Of a stretch of 64,000 nucleotides of DNA, positions 52,691 to 62,561 are shown piece after piece. How positions within the stretch are numbered: the stretch's first letter is position 1; each line of letters begins with the position of its first letter. The DNA comes from Brevibacillus sp. JNUCC-41 (GTDB lineage: Bacteria; Bacillota; Bacilli; Bacillales; DSM-1321), in assembly GCF_014844095.1 (NCBI RefSeq), contig NZ_CP062163.1, positions 4,683,501 to 4,747,500 on the forward strand, given 5' to 3'. The translations under genes and the position numbers were made by a program. The notes below the pieces were generated by a model. That model searched no databases, was not told where the DNA came from, and worked only from the letters and a program-made list of their open reading frames with translations.

Positions 52691-54196
52691 TTAGAGAATG
52701 ACGCCTTCTTTAAAAATGCTTATCTCCCTAAAACCGAATTTTTCATTATTCGTTTTCTTTTTACCAGATGAAAGTTCAAGAATGTATTGGAATAAATCGT
52801 CCTTCAATTCCTCGATCTTTCGACCTTCAATTAACTGCCCTGCATTATAATCAATCCAGTGTTTTTTACGATTGGCTAAATCTGAATTCGTTGCTATTTT
52901 CACAGTTGGCACCGGTCCGCCAAATGGTGTACCCCTTCCCGTTGTGAACAGGACGATATGTGCTCCCGCTGCTGCCAAAGCCGTCACCGAAATCAGGTCA
53001 TTTCCAGGAGAATTGATTAAATTCAAACCATGCTTCACTACCCGTTCACCATATGGGCTAACATCCACTACAGTGGCATGGCCGCCTTTTTGCGTGCACC
53101 CAAGTGATTTTTCCTCCAGCGTACTTATGCCGCCTTCCTTGTTTCCAGGTGAAGGGTTTTCATAAATTTCCTGATCATGGCGAATGAAATACTGTTTGAA
53201 ATCATTAATAAGCCCAACGATTTTATTAAAGGTTTCTTCATCTCTTGCCCTGTTCATCAATATCGTTTCCGCTCCAAACATCTCAGGAACCTCTGTCAAT
53301 ATCGTGATCCCTCCATTTTCTACAATAAGGTCGGAAACAGCACCAACCAATGGATTAGCGGTAATGCCTGAAAAACCGTCGGAACCTCCGCATTTCAAAC
53401 CTATTTTCAACTTTGAAAGCGGTACTGGCTTGCGTACGAACCCTTCGGCATATTCCACTAATTCTCCCATTAAACGCAAGCCGCTCTCCAATTCATCTTG
53501 AACCTCCTGGGCTTTTAAAAATTTAATGCGATCGGGAGGAAATTCACCAATGACATCTTTAAATGCTTCGATTTGATTGTTCTCACATCCTAATCCTACA
53601 ACTAAAACCCCTGCTGCATTTGGATGTTGAGCCAAGGCAGCTAAAAGTTTCTGTGTATGTGTCAAATCATCACCCAATTGAGAACAGCCGTATGGGTGGG
53701 AAAAGTGATGAATCCCATCGATTTGCCGATCTTTAAACTGCTCATTTCCCATTTTAGCGAGAACTTCACATGTTTTATTGATGCAACCAACCGTGTTGAT
53801 GATCCAGATTTCATTCCGGATACCCACTTCCCCATTTTCACGGATATATCCTTCGAAGGTATGACTTTGACTTAGCTCTTTGGTTTTTTGACTGCTAGGT
53901 TGATAGGAATAATCCAATATACCATGCAAACCGGATGCTAGATTATGGGTATGAACCCAATCGCCGATGGAAATATCTTCTTTTGCTTTTCCGATCGAGT
54001 AGCCGAATTTGATTACATCTTCCCCTCGGTTTACCGGTTTCACTAACATTTTATGCCCTTTGGGAATGTCATCACTTGCCTTTACATTGATCATTCCCCT
54101 GTCCTCCGTTTGAATTTGGAGGCTCTGTCCTTTATGAATTTTCTCCAAGGAAATAACAACATCATCATTTGAATGCAATTGAACAAATTTATTCAT
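52691..54196 (-). CDS. uxaA: Altronate dehydratase
   Basis: A 501-residue UxaA with an N-terminal SAF domain (about 1-90) and the dehydratase domain. Signature stretches are GYIRENGEVGIRNEIWIINT, HPYGCSQLG, VVGLGCENNQ and LKCGGSDGFSGITANPLVG with iron-binding cysteines. It dehydrates D-altronate to 2-keto-3-deoxygluconate. ATG follows AAGGAGGGG. First gene of a three-gene operon, divergent from the AraC-type regulator. Confidence 0.92.
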   Translation of the reverse strand: MNKFVQLHSNDDVVISLEKIHKGQSLQIQTEDRGMINVKASDDIPKGHKMLVKPVNRGEDVIKFGYSIGKAKEDISIGDWVHTHNLASGLHGILDYSYQPSSQKTKELSQSHTFEGYIRENGEVGIRNEIWIINTVGCINKTCEVLAKMGNEQFKDRQIDGIHHFSHPYGCSQLGDDLTHTQKLLAALAQHPNAAGVLVVGLGCENNQIEAFKDVIGEFPPDRIKFLKAQEVQDELESGLRLMGELVEYAEGFVRKPVPLSKLKIGLKCGGSDGFSGITANPLVGAVSDLIVENGGITILTEVPEMFGAETILMNRARDEETFNKIVGLINDFKQYFIRHDQEIYENPSPGNKEGGISTLEEKSLGCTQKGGHATVVDVSPYGERVVKHGLNLINSPGNDLISVTALAAAGAHIVLFTTGRGTPFGGPVPTVKIATNSDLANRKKHWIDYNAGQLIEGRKIEELKDDLFQYILELSSGKKKTNNEKFGFREISIFKEGVIL

Positions 54197-54387
54197 TTTG
54201 TCCCCTCCTTATCACGAGTGAAGACGTTCAAAACCAAACGTCAATCCATTCAGAAAGCCCTTTCATTTTTCGCGTGAACTTTTTTAAATCTATTTTAATT
54301 TTAACATCAATTTTTGAAATATAAATTGCGTATTTTGCTATAAATATACTCATTCTTGTTGTATTATACTTTCAGGAGATGAACGAA

Positions 54388-55257
54388 ATGAAAAAAATTC
54401 ATAATGCATTAAATCATGATTTACTCTTCCCATTTTCTTTTGTCTATCAAGATACGAAAAGTCCCCAGAATGAATTGTCCGATCATATGCATGACTACTA
54501 TGAAATTGTTTATGTTTATAATGGTAAGGGGACCTTTTTTATCGGTGATGTGTTTTATGATATGCAGCAAGGGGATGTATTCCTGATCCCTAATAATACG
54601 ATTCATAGGGCTTTACCCAATAAGGACGATCCCGTTACCTCCACCATTATCTTTTTCAGTCCCACATTGATATATAAAGATATGGTTGATGATTCTTTTT
54701 CATATTTACATTTGTTTGACCTGACAAAAAAGAGTAAGAATTATAAAATATCATTGCCGCAAAAGAAACAAGAAAAGATGGAGGAACAGCTACAACTCAT
54801 CCTGCAAGAAACATCTAGCGAATCAATTGGCTCGAGGCATGCTTGTTTGCTGACCGTTCATCAAATCATACTCGATTTATACCGCACTCGGATAAATGGC
54901 AAAGAAGATTTACCAGAGGGCAATAGCTATAGTTCAGAATGGATCAAAGATATTTTAATCTATATCAATGAACATATCGATGAAGCATTGACTTTGACGA
55001 CTCTTGCACAAAAAGCTTTGGTCAGTCCCGCTCATTTCAGCAGAGTTTTTAAGGAAACGACTGGAATTGGCTTAATAGTATATTTAAATACGAAAAGAAT
55101 CATCAAGGCAAAAGAACTTTTACTGGAAACGAATCACACCATTGCCCATATTGCTGAAATGTGTGGTTTTGTAAGCATGCCCCAATTTTTTCGTAGCTTT
55201 AAAAAATACAATGAAAAGACGCCAGCAACATTTCGAAAAGAAAATCGGATGCGCTAA
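54388..55257 (+). CDS. AraC family transcriptional regulator
   Basis: A 289-residue regulator with a cupin sensor (about 10-100: HMHDYYEIVYVYNGKGTFFI and GDVFLIPNNTIHRA) and a C-terminal double HTH (about 190-285: TLTTLAQKALVSPAHFSRVF and IAHIAEMCGFVSMPQFFRSF). It is divergent from the uxaA operon and presumably controls it in response to a sugar acid. ATG 54388 is chosen because TCAGGAG lies nine bases upstream. Confidence 0.85.
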   Translation: MKKIHNALNHDLLFPFSFVYQDTKSPQNELSDHMHDYYEIVYVYNGKGTFFIGDVFYDMQQGDVFLIPNNTIHRALPNKDDPVTSTIIFFSPTLIYKDMVDDSFSYLHLFDLTKKSKNYKISLPQKKQEKMEEQLQLILQETSSESIGSRHACLLTVHQIILDLYRTRINGKEDLPEGNSYSSEWIKDILIYINEHIDEALTLTTLAQKALVSPAHFSRVFKETTGIGLIVYLNTKRIIKAKELLLETNHTIAHIAEMCGFVSMPQFFRSFKKYNEKTPATFRKENRMR

Positions 55258-55296
55258 GCATGCCTAATAAATATGAAAAATATTAATTCTTTAAAA

Positions 55297-55341
55297 ATGG
55301 AAGTGTCATCCCTTGATATTTCCTTTGGGAGACACTTCCAT
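55297..55341. terminator. Bidirectional terminator between the AraC gene and the MFS gene
   Basis: Stem ATGGAAGTGTC/GACACTTCCAT between convergent genes. Confidence 0.75.
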
Positions 55342-55353
55342 TCTGATAATCTA

Positions 55354-56595
55354 TTAAACAGGCTTTACTATCGGTCTTACAAAACGGATGACTGCAAGCG
55401 ATGCAACGATGGCCAATCCACCTGCAAGCAAGAATGCAACTGTGTATGTGCCTGAGGTATCGACAATATATCCTGTTAACGTCGGTCCGATGATACCTGC
55501 TGTATTTGCCAAGAAATGCATAAAACCTCCAACAGATCCAACATTACCAGGATCGACAACATCGTTGACGATTGCCCAGTAAATGGCACCAGTCAAATAA
55601 AGGAAGAAGACGGAAAGTGCGACAAGCGTAACCGCACTGACCGTTGTGGATACCAGTCCGGCAAAACCGATACATACCGCCGATAAGAACAAACATGTTA
55701 CAAGAACGAGCTTACGTGAGAATAAAACACCTTTTTGAGCGAATTTTTTAAAGAAGAAATCCGACACGAAACCACCTAAAGCAAGTCCGATGAATCCAAA
55801 AATCCAAGGAATCACAGTGATGATGCTCATATTTTCTACACTTAGGCCGCGTGCATCCACCAAATAGCTTGGGAACCAAGTTAAGAAAAAGAAGAGAATA
55901 TAGTTGTAAGAAAAAAAGGCGAGAGCAGTAAATAAAACCGTTTTTTGTTTTAAATAAAAGGTGAATTTCAACTTCCCTTCCGATGTTGCCGCCACATATG
56001 ATTTCCCCGTATGTTTCTGTTCTTTTGAATCTTCTGGTTTTTCTTTAACGAATTTCCACCAGCAAATCGCCCATATAAGACCAATCACCATTATGGCAAT
56101 GAAAGAAACTCTCCATCCATATGAGATGGCAATAAATCCAACAATCGGACCTGCTATGGCGCCACCAAGCGGGGTACCGCTATTCGTCAAACCAACGACA
56201 GATGCCCGTTGATTCGCTGGGAACCAGTTATTCACCATCTTATTGATGGTTGCCGAAAGAGGGCCTTCGCCCATTCCAAACAAGATGCGAATGACGATTA
56301 TACTGGCAAAACCGACAGCCAGTACAAGAGCACCACTGAATAAAGACCAAACGATCATCGCCACGAAAAGCGTAAGCTTTGCACCCCATCTATCGGACGC
56401 CATTCCACCAAGGAAATTAAATATGGCATAACCAACTGAAAAGCTACTAAAAATAATCCCCATCTGTGTCGCTGTTAAGGATAAATCATCTTGGATGAAC
56501 GGAGCTGCAATGGATAGTGCAGATCGGTCCAGATAATTTATCACCCCTGCCAAGAACAAGAAAACAATAACCATTCCTCTACCATTTGAAAACAT
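55354..56595 (-). CDS. MFS transporter of the anion:cation symporter family (sugar acid importer)
   Basis: A 413-residue, 12-span transporter. The N-terminal INYLDRSALSIAAPFIQDDL and IRILFGMGEGPLSATINKMV segments are hallmarks of ACS-type hexuronate/galactonate/glucarate symporters (ExuT, LgoT, GudP). It is surrounded by uronate/aldonate genes, so it likely imports their substrate. A KdgR-like operator (56688) and a cre-like palindrome (56638) lie upstream. ATG 56595 follows GGGGGG. Confidence 0.85.
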   Translation of the reverse strand: MFSNGRGMVIVFLFLAGVINYLDRSALSIAAPFIQDDLSLTATQMGIIFSSFSVGYAIFNFLGGMASDRWGAKLTLFVAMIVWSLFSGALVLAVGFASIIVIRILFGMGEGPLSATINKMVNNWFPANQRASVVGLTNSGTPLGGAIAGPIVGFIAISYGWRVSFIAIMVIGLIWAICWWKFVKEKPEDSKEQKHTGKSYVAATSEGKLKFTFYLKQKTVLFTALAFFSYNYILFFFLTWFPSYLVDARGLSVENMSIITVIPWIFGFIGLALGGFVSDFFFKKFAQKGVLFSRKLVLVTCLFLSAVCIGFAGLVSTTVSAVTLVALSVFFLYLTGAIYWAIVNDVVDPGNVGSVGGFMHFLANTAGIIGPTLTGYIVDTSGTYTVAFLLAGGLAIVASLAVIRFVRPIVKPV

Positions 56596-56637
56596 AAAGT
56601 ACCCCCCTATACGTTTCTATAAATGCAGCAGCATTTT

Positions 56638-56651
56638 TGGAAACGTTTCCA
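56638..56651. promoter_or_regulatory. cre-like palindrome upstream of the MFS gene
   Basis: TGGAAACGTTTCCA, a perfect 14-base palindrome close to the CcpA cre consensus (two mismatches). CcpA or a LacI relative could bind here. Confidence 0.6.
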
Positions 56652-56687
56652 TTTAATAACCAAGAGTAAAGCCTATATGACCTTTAA

Positions 56688-56701
56688 CTAAATCGGTTTA
56701 G
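56688..56701. promoter_or_regulatory. KdgR-type operator upstream of the MFS gene
   Basis: CTAAATCGGTTTAG, matching the two palindromes before kdgK. Confidence 0.7.
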
Positions 56702-56733
56702 AATCCCCGTATAAAAAACGTTTCTTTTTCACT

Positions 56734-56768
56734 AGGAATTCTTACAAACGGTTCTAGCAAGAATTCCT
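56734..56768 (-). terminator. Hairpin at the end of kdgR
   Basis: Stem AGGAATTCTT/AAGAATTCCT overlapping the kdgR stop codon. No immediate T-run, so termination is only possible. Confidence 0.4.
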
Positions 56769-57755
56769 TGAAAGCAATGTCGGTTTCAAGCGATGTACGC
56801 TTGTATCCTCTTTTCCTGTTTTATTGATTTGACTAAGCAGTAACTCTGCTGCCAAGTTGGCCATTTGAATGGCAGGCTGATTAACCGTAGTGATGGTCGG
56901 TGTATAGAAACTGGCATAGGGTACATCATCGATCCCTATGACCGCCATGTCATCAGGTATATTTATTTCGTGCTGTTTCATATAACGCAACACTTCATTA
57001 AGTACGATATCATTTCCTGCCAATATGGCTTGAGGCGGCTTTTCCAATTCAAAAAATTCTGAAAGTGCAACCAGAATTTCATCTGCGTTCACTGTTTTAA
57101 TATAGTCTGAATTGAATGGAATCCCATGTGACGCGAGGGAATCCTTGTACCCTTGGATCCGTTCGATACGAGGACTGATATCGCGTATGATTGAAGTGGT
57201 TATGATTGCAATGGTTTCATAACCCTTTTCAATAAACCTGTCGATCGCTAACTTGGAAGCAAGATGATTATCGAGCATGACAGTTGCAATATCCAATTCT
57301 TCGATCGTCCTATCCATGAAAACAATCGGGAAATGATCACTCTTCATACGTTGATATAAATCCAGATTGTCCCCTGTGGGGAAAATGATGATCCCATCCA
57401 CTTGTTTAGCTCTTAGCATTTCAATATAATTCTTTTCCTTTTCAGGATTGTCATCTGCATTGCATACGATAATATGGAACCCTTGTTCATAAAAGTAGTT
57501 TTCAATAGCTCTAATAACTTGCGTTGAAAACGTATGAAGGATATTGGCAACCACTACCCCGACGGTAAAAGTGGATTTTTGTTTTAAACTGCGTGCTATT
57601 ATATTAGGCTGATAGTTTAACTCTTCTATTGTTGCTTCAATCTTTTTCCTGGTTTTTTCACTCATATATTCGTAACGTTTGTTAAGGTATTGGGAAACTG
57701 TGCTTTTTGATACTTTAGCGTGATTGGCGACATCAGTAATTGTAATGGTTTTCAT
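56754..57755 (-). CDS. kdgR: LacI family repressor, KdgR-like
   Basis: A 333-residue regulator. The N-terminal HTH is TITDVANHAKVSKSTVSQYL with the hinge YQPNIIARSL, followed by a periplasmic-binding-like effector domain (about 60-330; VGVVVANILHTFSTQ, MDRTIEELDIATVMLDN, IDDVPYASFYTP). It lies between the MFS gene and the kdgK operon, and resembles B. subtilis KdgR. The three CTAAAYCGRTTTAG palindromes in the window are its expected operators. ATG 57755 follows CAGGA. Confidence 0.82.
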   Translation of the reverse strand: MKTITITDVANHAKVSKSTVSQYLNKRYEYMSEKTRKKIEATIEELNYQPNIIARSLKQKSTFTVGVVVANILHTFSTQVIRAIENYFYEQGFHIIVCNADDNPEKEKNYIEMLRAKQVDGIIIFPTGDNLDLYQRMKSDHFPIVFMDRTIEELDIATVMLDNHLASKLAIDRFIEKGYETIAIITTSIIRDISPRIERIQGYKDSLASHGIPFNSDYIKTVNADEILVALSEFFELEKPPQAILAGNDIVLNEVLRYMKQHEINIPDDMAVIGIDDVPYASFYTPTITTVNQPAIQMANLAAELLLSQINKTGKEDTSVHRLKPTLLSRNSC

Positions 57756-57940
57756 TTCATTCATTCCTGTCGTATGGTTTCAAATCTCTAATACCAAAAT
57801 GGCTTAGATATATAAGGAATATTCTATTATAATTAGGAACGCTTTACAATCACCTTCTGATGCAGTAAAAAAGTCAATTTCCCATACCGTGGAACTAATT
57901 TAATCACGGTCACTTGTTTGCCTTTTTATTGGACCTGAAT

Positions 57941-58777
57941 TCAGACACCTGAGTATGCCATGAAGCCGCCATCAACTGGTACCGTAATACCTGTGACAAA
58001 GCCCGAATAGGATTCATCAACGAGCCAAAGCAATGTACCAAGTAAATCTTCGGGCTGCCCAAAGCGCTTCATGGGTGTTGATGTAATGATTTTATTAGAT
58101 CTTGCCGTCAGGCTGCCATCTTCATTAAGCAGAAGATCCCGATTTTGCTTCGTCAAAAAGAATCCTGGAGCAATGGCATTCACCCGTAAACCTTCCTCGG
58201 CAAAATGAACAGCCATCCACATCGTAAAATTATTTATCGATGCTTTGGCAGCACTATATGCTGGTACTTTAGTCATTGGAGCGTAGGCGCTCATGGATGA
58301 TACATTTACGATAACAGGTGCTTCCACTTGCAATAACTCTTTCCCAAAAACCTGACTCGCCAAAAATGTACCGGTGAAATTACTGGCAAAAACCTGGGAG
58401 AAACCCTTTTCATCCAAATCAAAGAAGGATTTTCCTTCTGCTTCTTCCCCATATTTCTCTGGAGCGGTAATGGCATCAGGATGATTGCCTCCCGCTCCAT
58501 TTATTAATAGATCCACTCTTCCTAACGATTCTATTATTTTCCCTTTTGCATTTTCCAATGAGGCCCTATCCAAAACGTCTGCCGCGATGGATATCGCAGT
58601 CCCCCCAGTTTGTTCAATGAGTTCGACCACTTCTTGCCCTTTTTCCGCCGTTCTGTTCAATATAGCTATCTTGACACCATGGCGGGCCAATTCCACCGCC
58701 ATTTTGGAACATAAAACACCGCTGCCTCCAGTGATCACTGCCACCCTGTTGGATAAGTTTTCATGAATGGGAATCAT
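57941..58777 (-). CDS. uxuB: Fructuronate reductase (D-mannonate oxidoreductase), SDR type
   Basis: A 278-residue short-chain dehydrogenase, the exact length of B. subtilis YjmF/UxuB. The cofactor motif is VITGGSGVLCSKMAVELA, the NAG-type motif LINGAGGN, the catalytic Ser in VNVSSMSAYAPM and Tyr/Lys in PAYSAAKASI. It interconverts D-fructuronate and D-mannonate. It overlaps uxuA by four bases (ATGA). Last gene of the operon. Different fold from UxaB, although the reaction is analogous. Confidence 0.88.
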   Translation of the reverse strand: MIPIHENLSNRVAVITGGSGVLCSKMAVELARHGVKIAILNRTAEKGQEVVELIEQTGGTAISIAADVLDRASLENAKGKIIESLGRVDLLINGAGGNHPDAITAPEKYGEEAEGKSFFDLDEKGFSQVFASNFTGTFLASQVFGKELLQVEAPVIVNVSSMSAYAPMTKVPAYSAAKASINNFTMWMAVHFAEEGLRVNAIAPGFFLTKQNRDLLLNEDGSLTARSNKIITSTPMKRFGQPEDLLGTLLWLVDESYSGFVTGITVPVDGGFMAYSGV

Positions 58778-59850
58778 GATTTTTCACCTAATTTAGTAGC
58801 TTCATATGCATCCCATAATCCGAGCAAATACATGATTCCTAATGCTCGGTCATATAAACCGTAACCTGGGCGGCAAACTTCACCCCATATATGGCGGCCA
58901 TGATCCGGTCTGACATAACCAGTATAATTTTGCTTATTCAATTCTTCCACAACGCCCTGTATATTGATCGATCCATCCTGAGTATGATGGGATGTTTCCA
59001 CAAAGTCACCGTTTTCATAGATCTTCACATTGCGTATATGGGAGAAAGGGGAACGGTTAGCATACTTTTTAGCCACCTGGACCATATCATTTTCAGGGTT
59101 TGCCCCCATCGATCCTGTACACAAGGTAAACGCATTCGCTGGTGAATCAGAAATCGAAATCAGTTTTTCATAGCTCGACTCTCCGGTGATGATTCTTGGC
59201 AGGCCAAAAATGGACCATGGCGGATCATCCGGGTGTATTGCCATTTTTATACCGCAAGCCTCGGCAACAGGTAATATTTCTTTTAGGAATATTTCAAGAT
59301 TCGCCCATAGTTGCTCTTCGTCCACAGTTTTGTAAGATTCGAACAATTCAGAAATTCGATCCATCTTTTCTGGTTCCCAACCGGGTAAAGTTAAATCTGA
59401 AGCTTCCGTTACAGTACGTATTAAATCTTGCGGATCTAACGTATCCACTTTCGCCTTTTCATAAAACAGGGCAGTTGAGCCATCTTCCAAAGGATGGAAC
59501 ATTTCCGTCCGAGTCCAATCAAAGATCGGCATGAAGTTATAACAAATGACTTTCACTCCAGCTTCCGAAAGATTCCGGATCGTCTCTTTGTATTTCTCTA
59601 TATAAATCATGCGGTCTTCGTTACCCAATTTAATCGATTCATGGACATTTACACTTTCTACGACATCTGTGTGAAAACCAAATGATTGGATAAACTCAAT
59701 TTCTGCTTGGATTTCTTCCTTTTCCCAAACCTCACCAACAGGTTTTTGGTGAAGTGCCCAAACAATCCCTTTCACTCCAGGAATCTGTTTAATGTGCTCC
59801 AACGTAACCGTATCATTGTCTTTCCCGTACCATCTAAATGTAATGTTCAT
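58774..59850 (-). CDS. uxuA: Mannonate dehydratase
   Basis: A 358-residue TIM-barrel metal enzyme. It has MNITFRWYGKDNDTVTLEHI at the start, VICYNFMPIFDWTRT, MAIHPDDPPWSIFGLPRI and FVETSHHTQDG, all typical of UxuA. It dehydrates D-mannonate to 2-keto-3-deoxygluconate. The second of two adjacent ATGs (59850) has better spacing from GGAGGTG. Located 12 bases after kdgA. Confidence 0.92.
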   Translation of the reverse strand: MNITFRWYGKDNDTVTLEHIKQIPGVKGIVWALHQKPVGEVWEKEEIQAEIEFIQSFGFHTDVVESVNVHESIKLGNEDRMIYIEKYKETIRNLSEAGVKVICYNFMPIFDWTRTEMFHPLEDGSTALFYEKAKVDTLDPQDLIRTVTEASDLTLPGWEPEKMDRISELFESYKTVDEEQLWANLEIFLKEILPVAEACGIKMAIHPDDPPWSIFGLPRIITGESSYEKLISISDSPANAFTLCTGSMGANPENDMVQVAKKYANRSPFSHIRNVKIYENGDFVETSHHTQDGSINIQGVVEELNKQNYTGYVRPDHGRHIWGEVCRPGYGLYDRALGIMYLLGLWDAYEATKLGEKS

Positions 59851-59862
59851 CATGCACCTCCA

Positions 59863-60483
59863 TTATTCTGCAATTTTTTGCATGTATTTTCGGCTTAATT
59901 CCACTGCGGCTTCATAGCCGCCATTTTGATAGGCTTTGTTCAAGTCACTGCCGATTCCGATTGCTACCGCGCCTGCATTCAGCCAGTCCTTCATGTTATC
60001 CAAATTAATTCCGCCGGTTGGCATGATCCTTACTTTGGGCAATGGACCATTAACCGACTTGATGAAAGAAGGTTCAAAATGGTTTGCCGGAAATAACTTC
60101 AAAACATCACAACCGGCTTCCAATGATGTAGCCATTTCTCTAATTGTCATGCATCCAGGTATATAGGGAATACCGTATCGATTACAAAGTTCGGCTACGC
60201 CATTGACAAAATAGGGGCTGACGATAAAATTGGCGCCAGCTAAAATCGCATGCCGAGCCGTTTCAGAATCTAGTACAGAGCCTGCTCCTAATAGTGCATC
60301 CGTATTTTGCAATTCTTTGAAAGCTTCTTCAATTCCCGGTGTTGTATAAGTCAATTCAATTGCCTGAATACCGCCTTCCACAGCTGCTTTAGAAAGTTGT
60401 GCCGCCTCCTTTGCATCCTGTCCCCGGATAACAGCTACAACTTTCGTTTCCGTTATTCGATGTATGATTGAATGTTTATCCAT
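59863..60483 (-). CDS. kdgA: KDPG aldolase (2-dehydro-3-deoxyphosphogluconate aldolase)
   Basis: A 207-residue class I aldolase. The catalytic Glu lies in AIELTYTTPG, the Schiff-base Lys in VLKLFPANHFEPS, and GAGSVLD and PTGGINLDN bind phosphate. It splits KDPG to pyruvate and glyceraldehyde 3-phosphate. ATG 60483 follows GGGGGTAGGAG; an upstream extension of 30 residues overlaps the preceding gene and is not used. It is placed mid-operon, unlike the separate kdgRKAT locus of B. subtilis. Confidence 0.9.
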   Translation of the reverse strand: MDKHSIIHRITETKVVAVIRGQDAKEAAQLSKAAVEGGIQAIELTYTTPGIEEAFKELQNTDALLGAGSVLDSETARHAILAGANFIVSPYFVNGVAELCNRYGIPYIPGCMTIREMATSLEAGCDVLKLFPANHFEPSFIKSVNGPLPKVRIMPTGGINLDNMKDWLNAGAVAIGIGSDLNKAYQNGGYEAAVELSRKYMQKIAE

Positions 60484-60496
60484 ATCTCCTACCCCC

Positions 60497-61516
60497 TTAA
60501 TTAAAAACGATGATCGCTTTTCGAACTTGTTCGGGATGATTTTCAACAAAATTAAATGCTTCCTGGATATCATCGAGCGAAAATGTATGGGTAACTAAAC
60601 CTTCATGTCTGAGTTTTCCTTCATTCAAAAGTTTTACCACTTTTGGGAACTGATCGGTTTGCAATCTAGACCCCTTCACCGATACTTCCTTTTTTGTGAT
60701 CGGTAGCTGGGAAACCGATGAAGGACGTTCATCAAAACCGAGTACGACAATCCGCCCCGCCGTTGACACGGCATCGAAGGACAATTCAAATGTCATCGGC
60801 AAGCATACTGCATCAATGACGACGTTGGCCCCTTCGCCATTCGTCCATTCTTCCACTCGTTTTTGAACATCTTCTTTACCAGCATGGACGGTGATATCGG
60901 CGCCGCTTTCTTTAGCGAATTCCAAACGCTCATCACTTAAATCCGTGATCATCACTGATGCTCCTTGAAGCTTTGCCATCTTTAATATGCAAATGCCAAT
61001 AGGCCCAGCTCCCTGGATAAGCACTGTTTCCCCTTCCTCCACTTCGCCTCTCCATACGGCCTGTGCGCCGATAGTGTATGGCTCAGCCAATACTATTTCT
61101 TCCCACGCTAAAGCGGGATCCACGACATGTAATTGTTTCTCCGGAAGGACGAACCATTCCCTCATTCCACCGTCTTCATGCACGCCAAAAACGGACAGTT
61201 TTTCACAAACATTTTGGCGGCCTTTGCGGCAGGCATAACATTCCCCGCAATAACTGATGGGCTCAATAACAACGTGGTCCCCCACTTTTATGCCCGCGAC
61301 ATCTTGACCTATCTCCACAACTTCTCCCGCTACTTCATGTCCAACGACTCGCGGCAGTGTAGCAAGTGGATTCGTACCATGATAAATATGCATATCCGAT
61401 CCGCAAATCCCGACTCTTTTTACTTTCACAAGGACATCCGTCGAGTTTGAAATCCGAGGTTTTTCCACTTCTTGAATGATCAGTTCATGAGCTTTCCGTA
61501 CTTGAACCGCTTTCAT
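60497..61516 (-). CDS. yjmD: Zinc-binding dehydrogenase, YjmD-like (candidate gulonate 5-dehydrogenase)
   Basis: A 339-residue medium-chain dehydrogenase. [12 protein letters not shown] and [12 protein letters not shown] hold the catalytic zinc ligands; [16 protein letters not shown] the structural zinc. [16 protein letters not shown] is the NAD fold. It is a paralog of the protein at 51632. Its position with uxuA and uxuB suggests that it makes D-fructuronate from L-gulonate, but this is inferred. ATG 61516 follows AGGTGGGGA. Gap to kdgA 13 bases. Confidence 0.75.
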   Translation of the reverse strand: MKAVQVRKAHELIIQEVEKPRISNSTDVLVKVKRVGICGSDMHIYHGTNPLATLPRVVGHEVAGEVVEIGQDVAGIKVGDHVVIEPISYCGECYACRKGRQNVCEKLSVFGVHEDGGMREWFVLPEKQLHVVDPALAWEEIVLAEPYTIGAQAVWRGEVEEGETVLIQGAGPIGICILKMAKLQGASVMITDLSDERLEFAKESGADITVHAGKEDVQKRVEEWTNGEGANVVIDAVCLPMTFELSFDAVSTAGRIVVLGFDERPSSVSQLPITKKEVSVKGSRLQTDQFPKVVKLLNEGKLRHEGLVTHTFSLDDIQEAFNFVENHPEQVRKAIIVFN

Positions 61517-61524
61517 TTCCCCAC

Positions 61525-62535
61525 CTACTTTGTAAGAAATTCATAAACACTTGATGCTATCGTAATACCTTGTTTCAGGTTTTTTTCCTCATTGATTTGT
61601 TCAAGCTCACCCGGTACATATACGCGATCGAATCCTGGAGCAGGTTCAACCTGTCGAAGCTCTTCGATCATTTGATCCATTTGCTCTAAAAATATATCAG
61701 TATCCGTAAAGAACGAAGGATTAATTACACAAAAATAATGTCCCAGCTTCCGTTTCTTATCAAGGTCGCCATACATTTTCCCAATGTGCGGGCCAAATGC
61801 CGCACCGGCCAATAATCCAGAAAACACATCCACAATTACGGATAGGCCATAGCCTTTCGGACCTCCGAAAGTGGAAAGGGAAACGACTTTATTCGGGTCT
61901 GTCACATTAGCTCCATTTTCATCCACTCCCCATCCTTCAGGGATTTCCTTTCCTTCTTCGCGTGCCTGGAGGATTTTACCCAGCGCAACATTGGATGTTG
62001 CCATATCAAGAATAAATGGTTTCTTCGTTTTGGCAGGAACTCCGTAAGCGATTGGATTGGTACCAAGAAATGATGCTTTTCCTCCGAACGGGACCACAAT
62101 TTTATCGGTATGTGACATCGCGATGCCAATCAACTTTGCATCAGCGGCTTTTTGAACGAAATAGCTTAGTGCTCCGCAATGACTGCTATTAAAAACTGTC
62201 ACCATGCCAACGCCATTTTCTCTAGCCATATCGATTGCATGGTCCATGGCCACGTCGCTAATCACATGCCCAAAACCATCATCTCCATCAACCACACCGG
62301 TAACTGGCCCTGTCTTTTGGAAGGAAATCCGGGCATCGGGATTTATGCCTCCTGCCTGTAAACGGTTCACATAATGCTCTGTTCGCAAAACACCATGGGA
62401 ATTGACGTTTCTGAGATCCGCATGAACCAATACTTCCGCGATTTTTCCGGCATTTTCTTCATTTAAACCCACTTTGGTCAGCTGTTGTATGACTAATCGT
62501 TTTGCTTCCTCTGCTTGTATAGTTACTGTTGCCAT
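61525..62535 (-). CDS. yjmC: Ldh_2 family (malate/L-lactate/ureidoglycolate) oxidoreductase, YjmC-like
   Basis: A 336-residue NAD(P)-dependent oxidoreductase. [45 protein letters not shown] and [21 protein letters not shown] mark the family. B. subtilis YjmC, of the same length, also lies in the exu locus. The reaction is not known; reduction or oxidation of a keto acid derived from hexonates is possible. ATG 62535 follows GGGGGGAG. Gap to yjmD eight bases. Confidence 0.85.
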   Translation of the reverse strand: MATVTIQAEEAKRLVIQQLTKVGLNEENAGKIAEVLVHADLRNVNSHGVLRTEHYVNRLQAGGINPDARISFQKTGPVTGVVDGDDGFGHVISDVAMDHAIDMARENGVGMVTVFNSSHCGALSYFVQKAADAKLIGIAMSHTDKIVVPFGGKASFLGTNPIAYGVPAKTKKPFILDMATSNVALGKILQAREEGKEIPEGWGVDENGANVTDPNKVVSLSTFGGPKGYGLSVIVDVFSGLLAGAAFGPHIGKMYGDLDKKRKLGHYFCVINPSFFTDTDIFLEQMDQMIEELRQVEPAPGFDRVYVPGELEQINEEKNLKQGITIASSVYEFLTK

Positions 62536-62561
62536 TTTCTCCCCCCATTTCTTTCAATCAT

